A DNA stretch of 64,000 nt from Protula sp. h YS-2021 (GCA_949752745.1 OX457027.1:77245214-77309213), one strand, 5' to 3'; shown: positions 12,320 to 24,164, counted from the stretch's first letter. Notes: a model not told the origin generated them from the sequence alone. Numbers and translations: made by a program.

Positions 12320-14870
12320 TACTATTTTTAGCTCAGTCGGCTTTTGGGGCATCCGTTGTCAGTTATATGGGTGTGTGTGTGAACAAATTGTCAAACTGCT
12401 ACTCTTGCCACATTTCTGCTCCGATTAATTGGATTCCTTTCCAATTTTTGCACGAAAGTTCCTTAGGTAGGCCTCTCTTGAAAAATCACGTTTTAGACTA
12501 CGTTGGCCTGGTCTTATCACATCAAAAGACGGGCATCCGTCGTCTGTTTATACGTATGTACGTGTGTTAATTTTTGTTTAAAATGCTTCTTCACCTTTAG
12601 TTTCGATGGTATTCCTTTCAAATTTTGTACGAACGTTCTCTAGTTTCTCGGGTGAAAAAAAACTTTTTGGCGATCCGCCAAAAATTGGCCGAAGGGGGGA
12701 CATTTAAAATTTTTAGGTTGCCAAATTTTAAAATGCTTCTTCTCCCACAATTTTGATCAGATTTTCTTTACATTTTGTGCGAATGGTCTCTAGGTAGCCA
12801 TCTCTTGAAAAAGTACTTTTTTAGGCGATCCGCAAAAAATTGGCCAAATGGGGGCATTTATAACTTTTTGGTAGCCAGTTTTCAAAATGGCTCCCCCAAT
12901 TTTCCTCCCAGAATGATTCTTTATAGACCTCTCTTGAAAAATTACTTTTTCTTGGCGATCCGCCAAAATTGAAAAATGAATAAACATGCGCAGTGGTCCG
13001 AAATGTGGACCGCGCATCAACACAAGCTGAAAAAAAACATGCGCACTCGTCCGAACTGCAAACCGCTCATCAACAGAAGTTGAATAAACATACGCATTAG
13101 TCCGAAATGCGAACCGCACATGGATGTAAATTAAATAAACGTGCGCACTGGTTCGAAATGCAAAAAGTGCATCTACACAAGTAATATAAACATGCGCGCT
13201 GGTTCAAAATGCGAACCGCACATCGACGCAAGTTAAATGAACATGCGTACTGGTCCGAAATGCAAATCCCACAAAATAATACATAGCAAAACATTGAAAC
13301 TTTAGTAATACTGTTTTAGACGCAGCGTTTTCTTCTTGTCAAAACAACAACGCAAACGTAATCACATGTGTTTGATCATATCACCATTCACTGGTCGTTT
13401 CTGTTCCTTGAAATGATATTGTATGTCCGACCAACAGTACACGTGTGTGGATAGTTTCGAAACGTTGTTCGAAGGTATCTCTGATAGACTACCCAGTCTA
13501 CCAGAGATATACCAGATCTGTTTCCCATTTTTTGGGAAACAAATCTTTGTATGTATTTATCGGTCTATGTTCGGGTCCGTTGCTAAAATAATTATTTAGC
13601 TAGCTCTTTGCCATCTCGTCTTTTGAAGCCCAATTTTTCAAGGAAATTCCCTTATTCATGCTCGCTGGAATTGGTCTTATCGCCTTTTGTAAGCTGGGAC
13701 TTTGTCCTTGGACACACTTGTACACTGGGACTACCACATTTGGCAACCATGCAAGCTTATTCATACGTGATTCACTAGATCTCGGCTGGTCACAATGTCC
13801 CCGATATTCTTTTTTTTTTTTGCGATCAGCCAAAAATTGGCTAAATGGGAACATTTATAACTTCTTGATTGCCAATTTTGAAAATGCCTCTCCCACCATT
13901 TTGATCAGATTTTCTTTAACGTTTGCACGATTGTTCTCTAGGTAGATCTCTCTTGAAAAAATGTATTTTTTTGGCGATCGGCCAAATATTGGCCAAATAG
14001 GCGGGCATTTTTAAATTTATTGGTTTTTAATTTTGAAAAAGTTTCTTCTCCCACAATTTTGATTAATTCCTTTCCAACTTTGTCGGATTGTTCTCCAGGT
14101 AGGCCTCTCTTGAAAAATTCCTATTTTTGGCGATTGGTCGAAAATTGGCCAAAGGGGGGCATTTATGTCTCCCAGACCTAGGGTAGACGTTCTGTGTGTG
14201 TATGTGTGGTTGTGTATTTGTGTCAGTCTGTTGAGAACAAAATGTTGTGTACAAGATATCTCGAGAACGAAAAGTCGAATAACTTCAAACTTAGTCTATA
14301 TATGACGTCATCGCGTATGGCGTCATCGCGTAAAATATGTATGTATTTTGCACAAGATTTTGTTTGCAAAACTTCAAACTTAGTCTATATATGACGTCAT
14401 CGCGTATGGCGTCATCGCGTAAAATATGTATGAATTTTGCACAAGATTTTGTTTGCAAAATATCTCAGTAATGGAAAGTCACATCGACTTTAAATTTTAT
14501 CTGGATATTCCTTGGCTCATTCGAACGGTTCTGTCAATTTTTGACGCAAGTTATGTTATTAGGGAAGGCGTATGATGTCATTACGTAAAAGTCTTGTATG
14601 TAAGATTTCTCAGCCGCTGAACATCGGAGAAAGTTAAAACTTGGTGGGTTTTTCGCTTGGTTAGTCCGAAGGATTTTTCAATTTTGTCGCCAGTACAACG
14701 AACGATTACGGTGTGTGACGTCATCACGTAAAATAGGCATTTAATTTGGACAAGATCTTGTGTACACGATATCTCGATGACGGGAAGTCATATCGACCTC
14801 ATATTTTGTATGAGTGTTCTTTGGATCAGTCGGATGATTCTATAAACTTTTGACGAGTGTACTCTTGTGT
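12320..14870. repeat. Degenerate ~150-190-bp repeat array
   Basis: Units carry TTCTTCTCCCACAATTTTGA, CTCTAGGTAGGCCTCTCTTG and TGGCGATCCGCCAAAAATTG. The block ends near 14170 with TTTATGTCTCCCAGACC. From 14250 to 14860 there are four further units with an ATATCTC core (14254, 14456, 14600, 14765). The equivalent blocks at 36590-37860 and 62090-63370 are almost identical to each other and less similar to this one. Confidence 0.6.
12976..13275. repeat. ~58-bp minisatellite inside the repeat block
   Basis: About six degenerate units contain AAACATGCGCACTGGTCCGA and AACCGCRCATC. It is present only in the cassette 0 spacer; the equivalent position near 36900 has none. Confidence 0.7.
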
Positions 14871-15879
14871 ATTGTGTGTAGTGGCCGCTCTAGTTTGTTT
14901 TTTTATTTTGCCCGTTTAATTTGCAACTGAATTGGCATATGTATGGGAAACACCCGATGCTAGGAATTGGCTTGTACAAGCTAGCGAGACTGCCTAAAAA
15001 GAAAGAAAATCACGGTTTCGAATAAATTTTCGACATTTTTGCGTTTTGCGTGCCATAAAAATGAGAAGTATTTGCCGCCAAACTTTAGTGAAGTATCCTT
15101 TTCCTGCTGTGGCCCGCGTGGCTCCAGAACATCGAAAACGCTTGGCACTGGAAATGAACGAGTCTAATAATGCTGAAAAATCCCGAAACGGCCACTTGAA
15201 TGGTCTTTGTGCGAGCGATTTATTCCATTGCGTACAGTTGTTCGATTTAACCTTTCTCGGTAGCTATCGGGTGGGGGGGGGGGGGGAGGATTTATGGGTA
15301 AGGGTTGTATTCGATGGCTGGGATTTGAATGCAAGAAGAGTAGTTGCTTTCAGAGGTAGCGTGTTCAGGGTAACTGGACATTGTTTGATCAGCATTAAAA
15401 CAGGTAGTTAAATGGCTGCCTGGAAAATACCCTTGCCTGTCTAGGCGAGACTTTTGTACATGATTTAACTAGTGTAGCTTTTTTGTAAAAGTGTAAATTA
15501 ACACTATTATGTAAAATAGGAATATCTCAAGCAGATATAGACCAACGTAGATTGAGGATAATTCAGCTTCTGTGATTGTCTATAAATATCTGTTAGATTT
15601 AGCCTGGTGAGATCTGTTCCGGAATAGTCCTATTTCGCCTTATTTCGCCTTCAGCGAAAACTGTTTTGATTCTTATCTGCTTAATATATTCTTATTTTAA
15701 ATAATATTATCAACAGTATTTTTTAATTATTATATTACTGTCGTCACACCGATTTAGCAGGTCATTTGCCTGTACATCTACCTCGGTTGGGGCGAAAGCG
15801 GAACATCTTATTTGCTACAGAAAACTGTGCAGGGATATGTTGAGTAATGTACGTGCGCACTGTTTCTGCATCCAAACAG
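14871..15879. other. Cassette start, no recognised gene
   Basis: Starts the sequence shared with 38700-40314. A frame at 15046-15411 is open here, but its counterpart near 38950-39200 has stops and indels, so it is probably not coding. Several poly-G runs differ between copies. The copy at 39322-39850 has an extra inserted element. Confidence 0.45.
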
Positions 15880-16002
15880 AAACGGATATTGGAAGCTGTC
15901 TTGGAGGAGCAACACTGTTTACTTAATTTGTTTGATCGCTCACTCCCGAGACTGAAACATCCCAAGATTAGCTTTCAGTGTCCGAGGGTTTTGACCCACC
16001 AG
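15880..16002 (+). pseudogene. Unrecognised 41-codon exon, copy 1, donor lost
   Basis: After AAACAG an open 123-nt segment reads KRILEAVLEEQHCLLNLFDR, then a further 21 residues to THQ. The copy at 40315-40437 has the same length and a CAG/GTAAGT donor. Here the donor is CAG/ATAAGT. I do not recognise the protein. It does not match the GPATCH1 N terminus, so it may belong to a neighbouring gene carried along in the duplication. Confidence 0.45.
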
Positions 16003-16266
16003 ATAAGTTTTTTTTCAGTCGAATAAATCAGCCCTTGATACTGCCGAGTTGTATCGCATCGGTTAACAACTGTTCGAGATTTTCAAAACCGGTTAACCTG
16101 TTTCAAAATTAAAAGCGGTTCTAAACCGCAAATTAAAGAATCAGTCTTAGGTTTAAGTGCAGTTATTTAAGTGAGAATCGTAAATACCTTATAAACAACT
16201 ACAGCCACCAGACAGAAAGATTTGTTAGAGGGTAATTGTCATTTTTAGGGTTAAATGATGCTGCTT

Positions 16267-16384
<118 letters not shown>

Positions 16385-16965
16385 ACAGGTAACGTTTATA
16401 TCAAAAAGATGAAATGCCAAAGCCTCCCTTCTTCGCCCAAGAGCAGAAAATGATGGATTTTAAGGAACTGTGATGGTGCTGCTTGTGTATATGTGTGTCT
16501 GGACAGGTAACGTTTATGTCAAACAGATAAGTGCCAAAGCCGCCCTTCCTGAGAAAAGTTCTGCTCATTGTCAAAGGTCGAATAATCCCGGAACAGCGGT
16601 AGGCCCACGTCGCTGCGACTGGTACTTTCTCTTGTTCACGTTTTAGCTGTCGGTATTTAGATTTGGGTACCGCATTGATAGTTTTGACATGTTACCTCGA
16701 ATGCTGGTAAAGTAAAACCTCTATGGTGAGTGCGTTCGTGACTGGGAAAAATGTCCACTCTTTAGACGTGCAGTAAAATGTTTGAATTTCATCTCGAATT
16801 AAGGAACACCTTCCATTAACAGGACATCTCTTGACCCCAATTCTTCGACGTTCTTTGAAGTGTAAAACTCATTCTAAGAAATGTTAGTGGTACCAGAACG
16901 AAGCTGTGTGTATCTTCCTGTGTGGCACCGTTGTCACGGCCTATATATGGTGTTTTTTGTTACAA

Positions 16966-17148
16966 GGATGGACACCGTCGGCGTTGTCTAATTAGGACCT
17001 TAGTGAACATGGAATGGCACCAAGTAATATTTCTTGGTGGATAATTTCCGGCAAGACGACCGGAAGCGGAAGACTACGACGGTATCGAGAACGTCTGGTG
17101 TCACTCCCGGAGATGCTTCCCCTAGAAGACTTGATTATACCAGCACAG
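16966..17148 (+). pseudogene. GPATCH1: GPATCH1 copy 1, N-terminal exon remnants
   Basis: Positions 16966-16985 encode only GWTPSA before a deletion of about 80 bp removes the PEDFMDDEG part kept in copy 2. From 16996 the frame reads DLSEHGMAPSNIS, then a stretch that aligns poorly, then RRYRERL and LEDLIIPAQ, matching DLSEFGIAPKAIV and LLDDLITPAK of vertebrate GPATCH1. A potential acceptor, AG, precedes both blocks. The donor after PAQ is unclear. The poorly matching middle may come from compensating indels. Confidence 0.6.
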
Positions 17149-17185
17149 TGGCATTTTCAGAGCCAACAGTTGATTAGATATCAAG

Positions 17186-17231
17186 AGAGAGGGAGGGAGA
17201 GAGGGAGTGAGACAGGGAGAGACAGAGAGAG

Positions 17232-17299
<68 letters not shown>

Positions 17300-17367
17300 G
17301 ACGACGAGAGGAGAGATAGGAGAGAGGTAAGGCAGAGGAGTGAGAGTGGCGGGCAAAGGAAGAGAGA

Positions 17368-17412
<45 letters not shown>
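17186..17412. repeat. (GA)n microsatellite in GPATCH1 copy 1 intron
   Basis: Long AGAGAG runs interrupted by GGAGG. It matches 41608-41876 in copy 2 with different run lengths. Open frames of Arg/Glu or Ser/Leu here are artefacts. Confidence 0.9.
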
Positions 17413-17414
<2 letters not shown>

Positions 17415-17718
17415 AAAGCGGGGGGAGAGAGAGGGAAGGAAAGCGGGGAGAGAACAGGGAGAGGAGGGAATGGAAGAGAGAGGATCGGGGGGGGTTTAGA
17501 GAGAGAAACAGACAGAGAGAGACGATGTTGGCAAGCTGGCAGAAAAATGTCTGCGTGAAGAAAAATTAAACTGGCTATTATTCAGTTGCTTATCATCTCT
17601 TTTCCTTTCGCTGTAAACATAGACCCGATTTCATTTTCCACCTCCTTTTTGCTTGATATACTGCGTTTCTCATCTTAGTTGCGCATCCTATGTGGAGTAT
17701 GTTTAAAACTTCTCACAG

Positions 17719-17823
17719 TTCTCATGGGAATTCAACTGCTGCGGAAGCTGGGCTGGAAAAAAGGACAGGGCATCGGGCCGAGGCTGAAGACGAGGTCCCG
17801 ACATCGGCCAAAAAATGCCGAAG
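17719..17823 (+). CDS. GPATCH1: GPATCH1 copy 1, G-patch exon
   Basis: The 105-nt exon between CTCACAG and GAAG/GTGGGT reads MGIQLLRKLGWKKGQGIGPR followed by a basic tail. This is a canonical G-patch: hydrophobic helix, LGW, then GQGIG. It contacts a DEAH helicase in this family. It is intact in both copies; copy 2 (42157-42261) differs by two residues in the basic tail. Confidence 0.9.
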
Positions 17824-18389
17824 GTGGGTCGTGTTTGAGTATAACCCCTTAGCGGGACAGAATCGCTGTTCACTGACAGAAGAGGCAATCGTTCAAACAC
17901 CACATCTTCGGCTTTAATCATGCCACGTCATGGCTTTTAGTGTTAGAAAGTAATCTGCACATGGCAAAAATATAACATTGCAGAATTATAACCAGTCGAA
18001 TTGTTTTTCGCAGACCATAAAACCGACTTCGCCTCTTGGCTAAAAAAGTTATCCGAGTAATACAGTTCATCCATTCACTTATTCTTAGTAAATTTGTGAG
18101 CACAGGGTGATGTTCCCACGTGCACACCACGATCCATCGGAACCAACGGGCCTTCCAAAAGAAAAATACCCCAACAGATCGAAGAATTAAAGCACGAACT
18201 TTGCGCTCTGATATCGAGTCTGTAATTCTGTAGCTGTATGGCACCCCCGTCAACACACATTCAAATTTCAGTTTGCTGTAATTGCTTGGGGAATATATAC
18301 AGTTGTCTGGTTACCATAATATTTTAAAATGATAATGTGGAATAATATAAAACAATTGTGTTCAGTTTATGAACCATTTTGATGTTTAG

Positions 18390-18467
18390 GGAAGAAAGTA
18401 TATGGCTGTGCATTACCGCAGGCAGACGATAGCGACTCCGAGGTGCGCGTGTTTACCCCTGAGTCAC
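18390..18467 (+). CDS. GPATCH1: GPATCH1 copy 1, VYGCALP exon
   Basis: The exon reads GKKVYGCALPQADDSDSEV..., matching GVKIYGCALPPG after the G-patch in vertebrate GPATCH1. The acceptor is TTTAG, and the donor in TCAC/GTGATA keeps phase 1 with the next exon. The 565-bp intron before it holds nothing recognisable. Confidence 0.8.
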
Positions 18468-18724
18468 GTGATACATTCTACTTGAAAATGATTAGAAGAG
18501 AAGATGACATTGAATTGTATTGATACAATTTCTTATTGAAAAAAAAATTGCTACAGTTTCATTGATGTTTTAGATGATTTAATCAGTTTTTATATCTATG
18601 GCCTGTGGCGTTCTCGTGACGTCATGATATGCTGTGTATAAAACAAACATGGCATGCGAAATTTAATTGTTAACAGGACAAGTAGCTTGGAATTCGCACC
18701 TGAAAATGTCACCTTGATGTGAAG

Positions 18725-18891
18725 ATGTGAACCCTGTCAAGTTTCGGCCCAAGGACGACGTGCACGGCTTAGGCTACAGTGGCATTAACGTACACGCGGC
18801 GCTGCGTGGCAGAAGTCACATCAACCTGTTCGAGCCGATGCCCATGATACCGGCGCGAAGCTCTGCGGGCAAGCGCGCCATGACAGGGACC
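18725..18891 (+). CDS. GPATCH1: GPATCH1 copy 1, VHGLGY exon
   Basis: The 167-nt exon reads NPVKFRPKDDVHGLGYSGIN, then NLFEPMPMIPARSSAGKRAM. This matches VDFTPKDNVHGLAYKG and HFNLF of vertebrate GPATCH1. It ends at a strong GTAAGT donor in phase 0. Its last 75 nt and donor are duplicated 113 bp downstream. Confidence 0.85.
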
Positions 18892-18929
18892 GTAAGTGGT
18901 GAGGGGAGGGAGGGAAGGGAGGCCGAGGC

Positions 18930-19004
18930 CACATTAACCTGTTCGAGCCGATGCCCATGATACCGGCGCGAAGCTTTGCGGGCAAACGCGACATGACAGG
19001 GACC
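18930..19004 (+). repeat. Duplicated 3' half of the VHGLGY exon, copy 1
   Basis: Repeats 18817-18891 with offset 113 bp, including the GTAAGT donor. The linker between them contains GAGGCCGAG and could supply a weak acceptor. The same duplication is in copy 2 at 43367-43441, so it predates the cassette duplication. Confidence 0.85.
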
Positions 19005-19128
19005 GTAAGTGCTGAGGGGACGGCTGTTACGTCTAAAACAATCCATGTAAAGAGTTAAGTTAATTTTGGGAATACAGTTACCTGATTATTTAGAAGCTGT
19101 ATACTTTAGGGGGGTTGAGAGAAAACTT

Positions 19129-19405
19129 CTGATTGCCAGCAGTGTGTATTTTGATGAGCGGCTGGGTCTATTTTGATTGCTAGCTGTCTGTATTTTGATT
19201 GCCAATGGTGTGTATTTTGATGAGCAGCAGCGTGTACTTTGATTGCCAGCTGTGTGTATTTTGATTGCCAGCTGTGTGTTTTTGTGAGCAGCTGTGTGTA
19301 TTTTGATTGCCAGCTGTGTGTTTTGATGAGCAGCTGTGTATTTTGATTGCCAGCTGTGTGTTGTAATTGCTAGCTGTGTATTTTGAGCAGATTACCAGCT
19401 GTGGA
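19129..19405. repeat. TTTTGATTGCCAGCTGTGTG minisatellite, copy 1
   Basis: Imperfect units of about 24-28 bp lie directly before the AFGVGALE exon. The same array is at 43567-43850. It includes the GTTGACAG acceptor region at its end. Confidence 0.8.
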
Positions 19406-19418
19406 TTTTGGTTGACAG

Positions 19419-19548
19419 GCATTCGGCGTGGGCGCCCTGGAAGATGACGACGACGACGTCTACGCAACGGAGAGCATGGCCAACTACGACCGCGTACTGG
19501 CCGACGCCGCCGACGGCAACTTCGGCTGGACTGCTCCCAAACACCGTG
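19419..19548 (+). CDS. GPATCH1: GPATCH1 copy 1, AFGVGALE exon
   Basis: The 130-nt exon reads AFGVGALEDDDDDVYATESM, then ANYDRVL and GWTAPKHR. It matches AFGVGALEEEDDDIYATETL and YGWTAPRQY of vertebrate GPATCH1. It is intact here; copy 2 has lost 8 bp near its end. Confidence 0.9.
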
Positions 19549-20541
19549 GTGAGTACGTGCGGTAACTGGCGCTAGGGATGTCTTGTAATTAAGAAAATTA
19601 TATACAAAACCTCGAAAAGACGTACATGATTAATTAGTACTCTGGTAATTTTGATATTTGCTTGTGCTTTAAAAGACAAAGTTAAATTTGAATTTCCTGG
19701 TAAATCTGTGAAACTGTTTAACAATCTTTAGTACTTCGAGGAAAATTACTTAATCAAAAGGATACCTCATTGGCCTGGCTAAAAGGGTTCGATTATCGTC
19801 ACGTTTGTTTATGTTAGGGTTCGCAATCGGTGACCGAAAAACGGTCGCCGACCGAAACTATTTCGGTTAGCTGAAAAGGAAAAAAAAATATATTTGCGAT
19901 TAAAAAGTCTAATGTGCAGCCATCTTGCAGATTATGCTGCTCATATTCCCACCCAAACCCTCCGCACAAGACCCTGGGTTTTCTACCCACTTAAATGATT
20001 TTTCATAATCTTTCATGTAGGCACTTATTTACGTCCCTCAGTCCAATAGCTGAATGCACAAAAGTATGACGCCCCTGTTCAGATAATTTTTCAAGAAAAA
20101 AAAGATCTAATAAAAAACGATACATGGATCCAGATGTTTCCGTCTTAAATGTAGATGAACTAAAGGAGGTGGGGTAGCCTGATATCAGTAGGATAATTTA
20201 ATTTTCGGGGCGGAGACGGAAAGCGTCAGGCCCTCGCTCCTTCCCAACCCTCTTCACTGCACACTGAATCCACAACGTAAGTAGCGGTGACCGCGGGCAC
20301 CGATCGATAAAAAATCTCCGATAACAAAAAAATCGAAATTTTTCTGGAAATCCTGGTTTATACCTAGCGGCGTTTCAGTGAATGTCGCTAGAGAAGTTTT
20401 GTTAGAGCACGTAAAATGTACATAACATTTCTTCACATGTAACGCATTTCACTTCATGCACGTTACAGTATGGAAAAATATATTTGACTATTGATGCAGG
20501 ACTAATTTAAGTACAACATGACCTGTGTGTTTTGCGGGCAG

Positions 20542-20808
20542 GGATGTCATCGGCACCGGTGATATATCTTGGCAAAGTCCTCGAAGGCTTCAAACTCTCA
20601 AATTCCACGTTAAAACCTAAGCAGACTTTTCCGCCGCCGAGGTTACCGCGAGACTTCATACCACACCGTGATAGGAGGGCTGCCGAATCGCGCGCGATGC
20701 CGTACGGGAACCAGGCTGAGGTACAAGGCGATGGCGAACGAACCAATCAGCGACCAGTTAAAAAGAAGATGGACGCCAATGTGAGAAAGGCAATGCTTGG
20801 CGAACTAG
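20542..20808 (+). CDS. GPATCH1: GPATCH1 copy 1, LPRDF exon
   Basis: The 267-nt exon reads GMSSAPVIYLGKVLEGFKLS, then FPPPRLPRDFIPHR and a basic, Glu/Gln-rich end with KAMLGELG. It matches DLRYVGKILDGFSLA, YPPPELPRDYRP and RAELLGE of vertebrate GPATCH1. The acceptor is GGGCAG and the donor TAG/GTATTG. The 990-bp intron before it contains no recognised element. Confidence 0.9.
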
Positions 20809-21008
20809 GTATTGAAAAAATAACTTTTCGCGTTACTGAAACTTGTATTCTGCTGCTACTTGATAATTCGGCAGTATAGTGCGCGCTTATCTTGTCGACC
20901 TCTTATAAATATACTTATGTTCAGTGCTTTATGGCACAACTGAACATAAAATAAAAATGGTTTTCAGAATGCAAAGAATTGAAAAGCAAAACTATCACAT
21001 TTTTCCAG

Positions 21009-21210
21009 GATCTGTTTTTGAGCTCGTTTCTGAAAGGGACAAGCAGCGCATGGAAAGGGTCAAACAAGAACAAGATGGCGCAGCCAGCCAAGCCTCAGCC
21101 GGAACTAGTCAAGCAACAGCCGGCATCAGCCAAGCCTCAGCCGGAACTAGTCAGGCAACAGCTAGCATCAGCCAAACAGCAGCCAGCACCAGCCAAGTAG
21201 CCCACTCAAG
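21009..21210 (+). CDS. GPATCH1: GPATCH1 copy 1, Ser/Gln-rich exon with lost donor
   Basis: The exon begins GSVFELVSERDKQRMERVKQ (vertebrate SVLEFLSQKDKERIK) and continues as an SQASAGTSQATAGI repeat of about 45 residues. The donor expected at CAAG/GT is CAAG/AT (21211-21212). Copy 2 keeps GTGACT at this site. If the intron is retained, translation stops at the TGA two bases into it. Confidence 0.8.
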
Positions 21211-21469
21211 ATGACTTCATTCGTTTCTCGCAGTTGCCAAACTTGTAATGACATTAAGTTTTACTCAGTACCCAGTGAGTACACGTGCTTTCTGGTGGCA
21301 ATCTTTTTGCAGTTATTCTGCATTGTTTGCAATCTAATTAAATTTAAATGATTTCCTTATCATACGAGTAACAAAAATGGAAGCGAAATTCATTTTTTTA
21401 TGTTAGTGTTATGAACGAATGAAACACTTGTAATAGTAACAGTCGGCAATGTTCCTCTGTTCCTGACAG

Positions 21470-21636
21470 AAACACTGACGACGCGTTGACGTCACGACTG
21501 TTCGTGGAGGAACAGCGACACGCGAATATGCCGCTCAATTGTGCAGGGGCAGGCGGCTTCAGACCTTTCGCTAAGGACGCCACCAAACAGCAAAGATACG
21601 AAGCCTACCTGGAGCTGAAAAAGAAAGGGGTGAAAT
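21470..21636 (+). CDS. GPATCH1: GPATCH1 copy 1, FRPFAKD exon
   Basis: The exon reads NTDDALTSRLFVEEQRHANM, then GGFRPFAKDATKQQRYEAYL. It matches NFKPFAKDPEKQKRYDEFL of vertebrate GPATCH1. The donor is AAAT/GTGAGT in phase 1. It is intact in both copies. Confidence 0.9.
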
Positions 21637-22477
21637 GTGAGTGTAGGCAAAGCAACGTGGATTGTTTTACCATCCGTGTGGGGAACACAGAATTTGTAAA
21701 CCTCTTACGAGATATGTCACTTAACTTTTATTCCACATCTCATTCAAGGTATAAACCTATCCTTCGTATCCTATATATGAATGAGCAGAAAAATGCAAAA
21801 AAAACAACAACAAAAAACAAACAAAAACGAAAACAAAACAAAATAAAAAAAAAAAGAAAAAAGAAGAAAAATGGAAACTGGCTTTTATAGCTGTATCTGT
21901 TGGGCTGAAACAGCTGTCATGTTTTTCTAAATCTGAGAAATTAAGGCGTTTCACTTTTCACTTCATCAGACCTACTTAATGTGTTCACAGCGTTCTCTCA
22001 CTGTTGACCCATACCGTATATAAAAAGAAATCTTTGCGAGATTTTAGATGCTATATCAGCTTATGCTTTTGAGCCTGCTATTTAGTAACAGGAGTTTGAA
22101 ACAACATTTTTTTTATTTTAAATGAACAAAAAAAAACATTACACGCGATCATTGCATAAACGGTGTTAAACCAAACACTAAGTGATTTTCAAAAAATTGT
22201 GACGTCATCGATTGACTATAACATTAAGTGAGTACTTTCAAAGACCCTCCTCCCCCACCCCCTCAATGCGTATACACTTTATGGGTGATCCCTTACTTAT
22301 ATCGCATATCGCAAGGTATATTTCAGGCCGAACCATCATGGTTTAGAAAGGACATCTCCGCAAGGACATAGGTCCAATGTAATATTTTAGTTAAATTTAG
22401 AAGAGTTTCAAAGATCAACAGTTTAAACGTATTTTTTCCCTCTGAATTCTGGACATGGTCTTTTCCCGCACATATAG

Positions 22478-22647
22478 ACGAACCGGAAGTGGCGGGAATG
22501 ACGGAGTGGGAGCGGCAGAAGGAGAGGGAGGACTTCGCTCGGGCGGCGGCGCTCTACCGCCCCCTGTCCTCCGTCATGGCGTCATGCTTCACGACCGCAA
22601 AATACGGCGATGACGTCAAAAATGTCGACGTGGCACCTGACGCAGAG
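22478..22647 (+). CDS. GPATCH1: GPATCH1 copy 1, MTEWER exon
   Basis: The 170-nt exon reads VAGMTEWERQKEREDFARAA, then LYRPLSSVMASCFTTAKY. It matches MTEWERGRERDEFARAALLY of vertebrate GPATCH1, the best conserved block after the G-patch. The donor is GAG/GTACTA, phase 0. The 840-bp intron before it has only an A-rich run at 21795-21870. Confidence 0.9.
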
Positions 22648-23130
22648 GTACTAAATGGCGGATATACTTTGAGAGGGGTGAGGAGGGCGGCTGTTGGGTT
22701 CACGGAGGGGGGGGGGAATCTTAGGGGCGAATGGAGAATAAAGGATGAAAAAAGTGCTAGCATTTTTCTCAGGGTTGCAGCATTTATAACGCGCCAAACG
22801 GCCTTATTGTGTAAATGTAATTAAACTTCAGTGCTTACTTTTAGCTTATTTCACAAGTGATGTTCGTGGGGGTAAAATTACACGTATAGATAATGTCCCT
22901 TTTTTGATAAATTAGTTGCAAAATGACAAAATGTGACTTGGGCATAAAAAGGTAACACTTGATGGAGGGAGATAACTCTTTTTTTAAGACTGAAAATTAT
23001 TTTATTTTGGCGTTCGTCAGGGAGTGTGGTGGAGAAAATTTGATAAACTGAACGTGCCGTTGTTCTTAGTTATCCAAGACTGCTTTGCCTTTCGGAGCGG
23101 TAAAGGCAATAATTGTGTGGATTCAAACAG

Positions 23131-23392
23131 AAAAAGGACGATCGTAAAAAGGCGGTGGAGATGAAGATGTTTGGCAAGCTCACCAGAGAGCGCTACGAGT
23201 GGCACCCGGATAGAGTCCTCTGCAAGCGCTTCAACGTGGCCAACCCGTAACCCGGAGTCGTCGCTCGTGGGCGTGCCCGGCGGCACGAGAAGGGGCAGGT
23301 CTGACGCGGTGGCCCTGTTTGAGGACGCGGCTGGGAAGGAGGCAGGGGACGGCGGCGGCTCAGAGCCCTCGGGGACGTCGCGGTGGACCGAG
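23131..23392 (+). pseudogene. GPATCH1: GPATCH1 copy 1, MKMFGKLTR exon with frameshift
   Basis: The exon reads AVEMKMFGKLTRERYEWHPD, then CKRFNVANP, matching vertebrate MKMFGKLTRDTFEWHPDKLL. An extra A after AACCCGT gives TAA at 23248-23250 where copy 2 reads NPYPESSLVG. A one-base deletion near 23375 relative to copy 2 restores the length but not the stop. The donor GAG/GTAAGA is intact. Confidence 0.85.
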
Positions 23393-23576
23393 GTAAGAGA
23401 TGCTTGAAATAAGGCGCAGTGAAGGCCGGAGGAAAGGGCGAAGAGTTTGCGGGTATCTGACTGGTTTGCGTTAGATGAAAGGGTTCTTTGAGAATTCTTG
23501 ATGTCTTCTACTACGCTGCCGCCGCCCCCCACCCACCCACACTATCAAAGTATGGCTCACAATATTATATAAAAAA

Positions 23577-23650
23577 TAGTGGTAGTAATAATAATAATAA
23601 CCAACAACAATAGCATCAACAACAACAACAACAATAATAATAATAAATAC
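23577..23650. repeat. AAT/CAA trinucleotide repeat
   Basis: An AAT/AAC-type simple repeat. The equivalent is at 48000-48080. Confidence 0.8.
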
Positions 23651-23752
23651 AACAACACTTCTAAAAATAAAGAGCAACTTAAAAAAGTTCTTTTGAGCTT
23701 AATTCCATAATAGAAATGGTGTGTGTGAATACGGCTATATTAATGGTAACAG

Positions 23753-23904
23753 AAAAGGCAGATGTCAAGCCGTTGTCGCTGTTAGCCAGTGACGAGGGCG
23801 GTCTGGAGAGTGTTGATGCGCCATCTGTGAGCAGCGAGAGAACTTACCAGCCAAGTACAACTCGTATTGACCTGGCGGAAGAGTCGGAAAGCGTCGCCGT
23901 TAAG
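23753..23904 (+). CDS. GPATCH1: GPATCH1 copy 1, EKADVKPL exon
   Basis: The 152-nt acidic exon reads EKADVKPLSLLASDEGGLES, then RIDLAEESESVAVK. It is placed in GPATCH1 by order, phase and its copy at 48180-48331 rather than by a strong motif. This part of the family is poorly conserved. Confidence 0.7.
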
Positions 23905-24164
23905 GTGTGTTTGTTTACCCTGGGATACCCAATCTGCTTCCCGCCCTCGGACAGCCCCCCTCCCCTATACTGGTAAAGATTCCCTCTCTATTATTTTAAT
24001 AAACATAATCATCACTATCTCTTTTTTTTCATTTTACTTTTTTTATATAGAAAAAGTAGGGATGAAAACCATATGCAACAGATTGCTGTTGCTGCATGAA
24101 GAAATATTAAATATGAGGAAGTCTTGTCCGAAGGGGGGGGGGGGGTGGGGAGGAGGGAGTGGTG

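Noticed and set aside
15046..15411. 121-codon forward frame
   Set aside because: Its counterpart in cassette 2 near 38950-39200 has stops and indels. No motif is seen.
17174..17569. Arg/Glu-rich and Ser/Leu-rich frames (also 41600-42019)
   Set aside because: Translations of (GA)n runs in a GPATCH1 intron.
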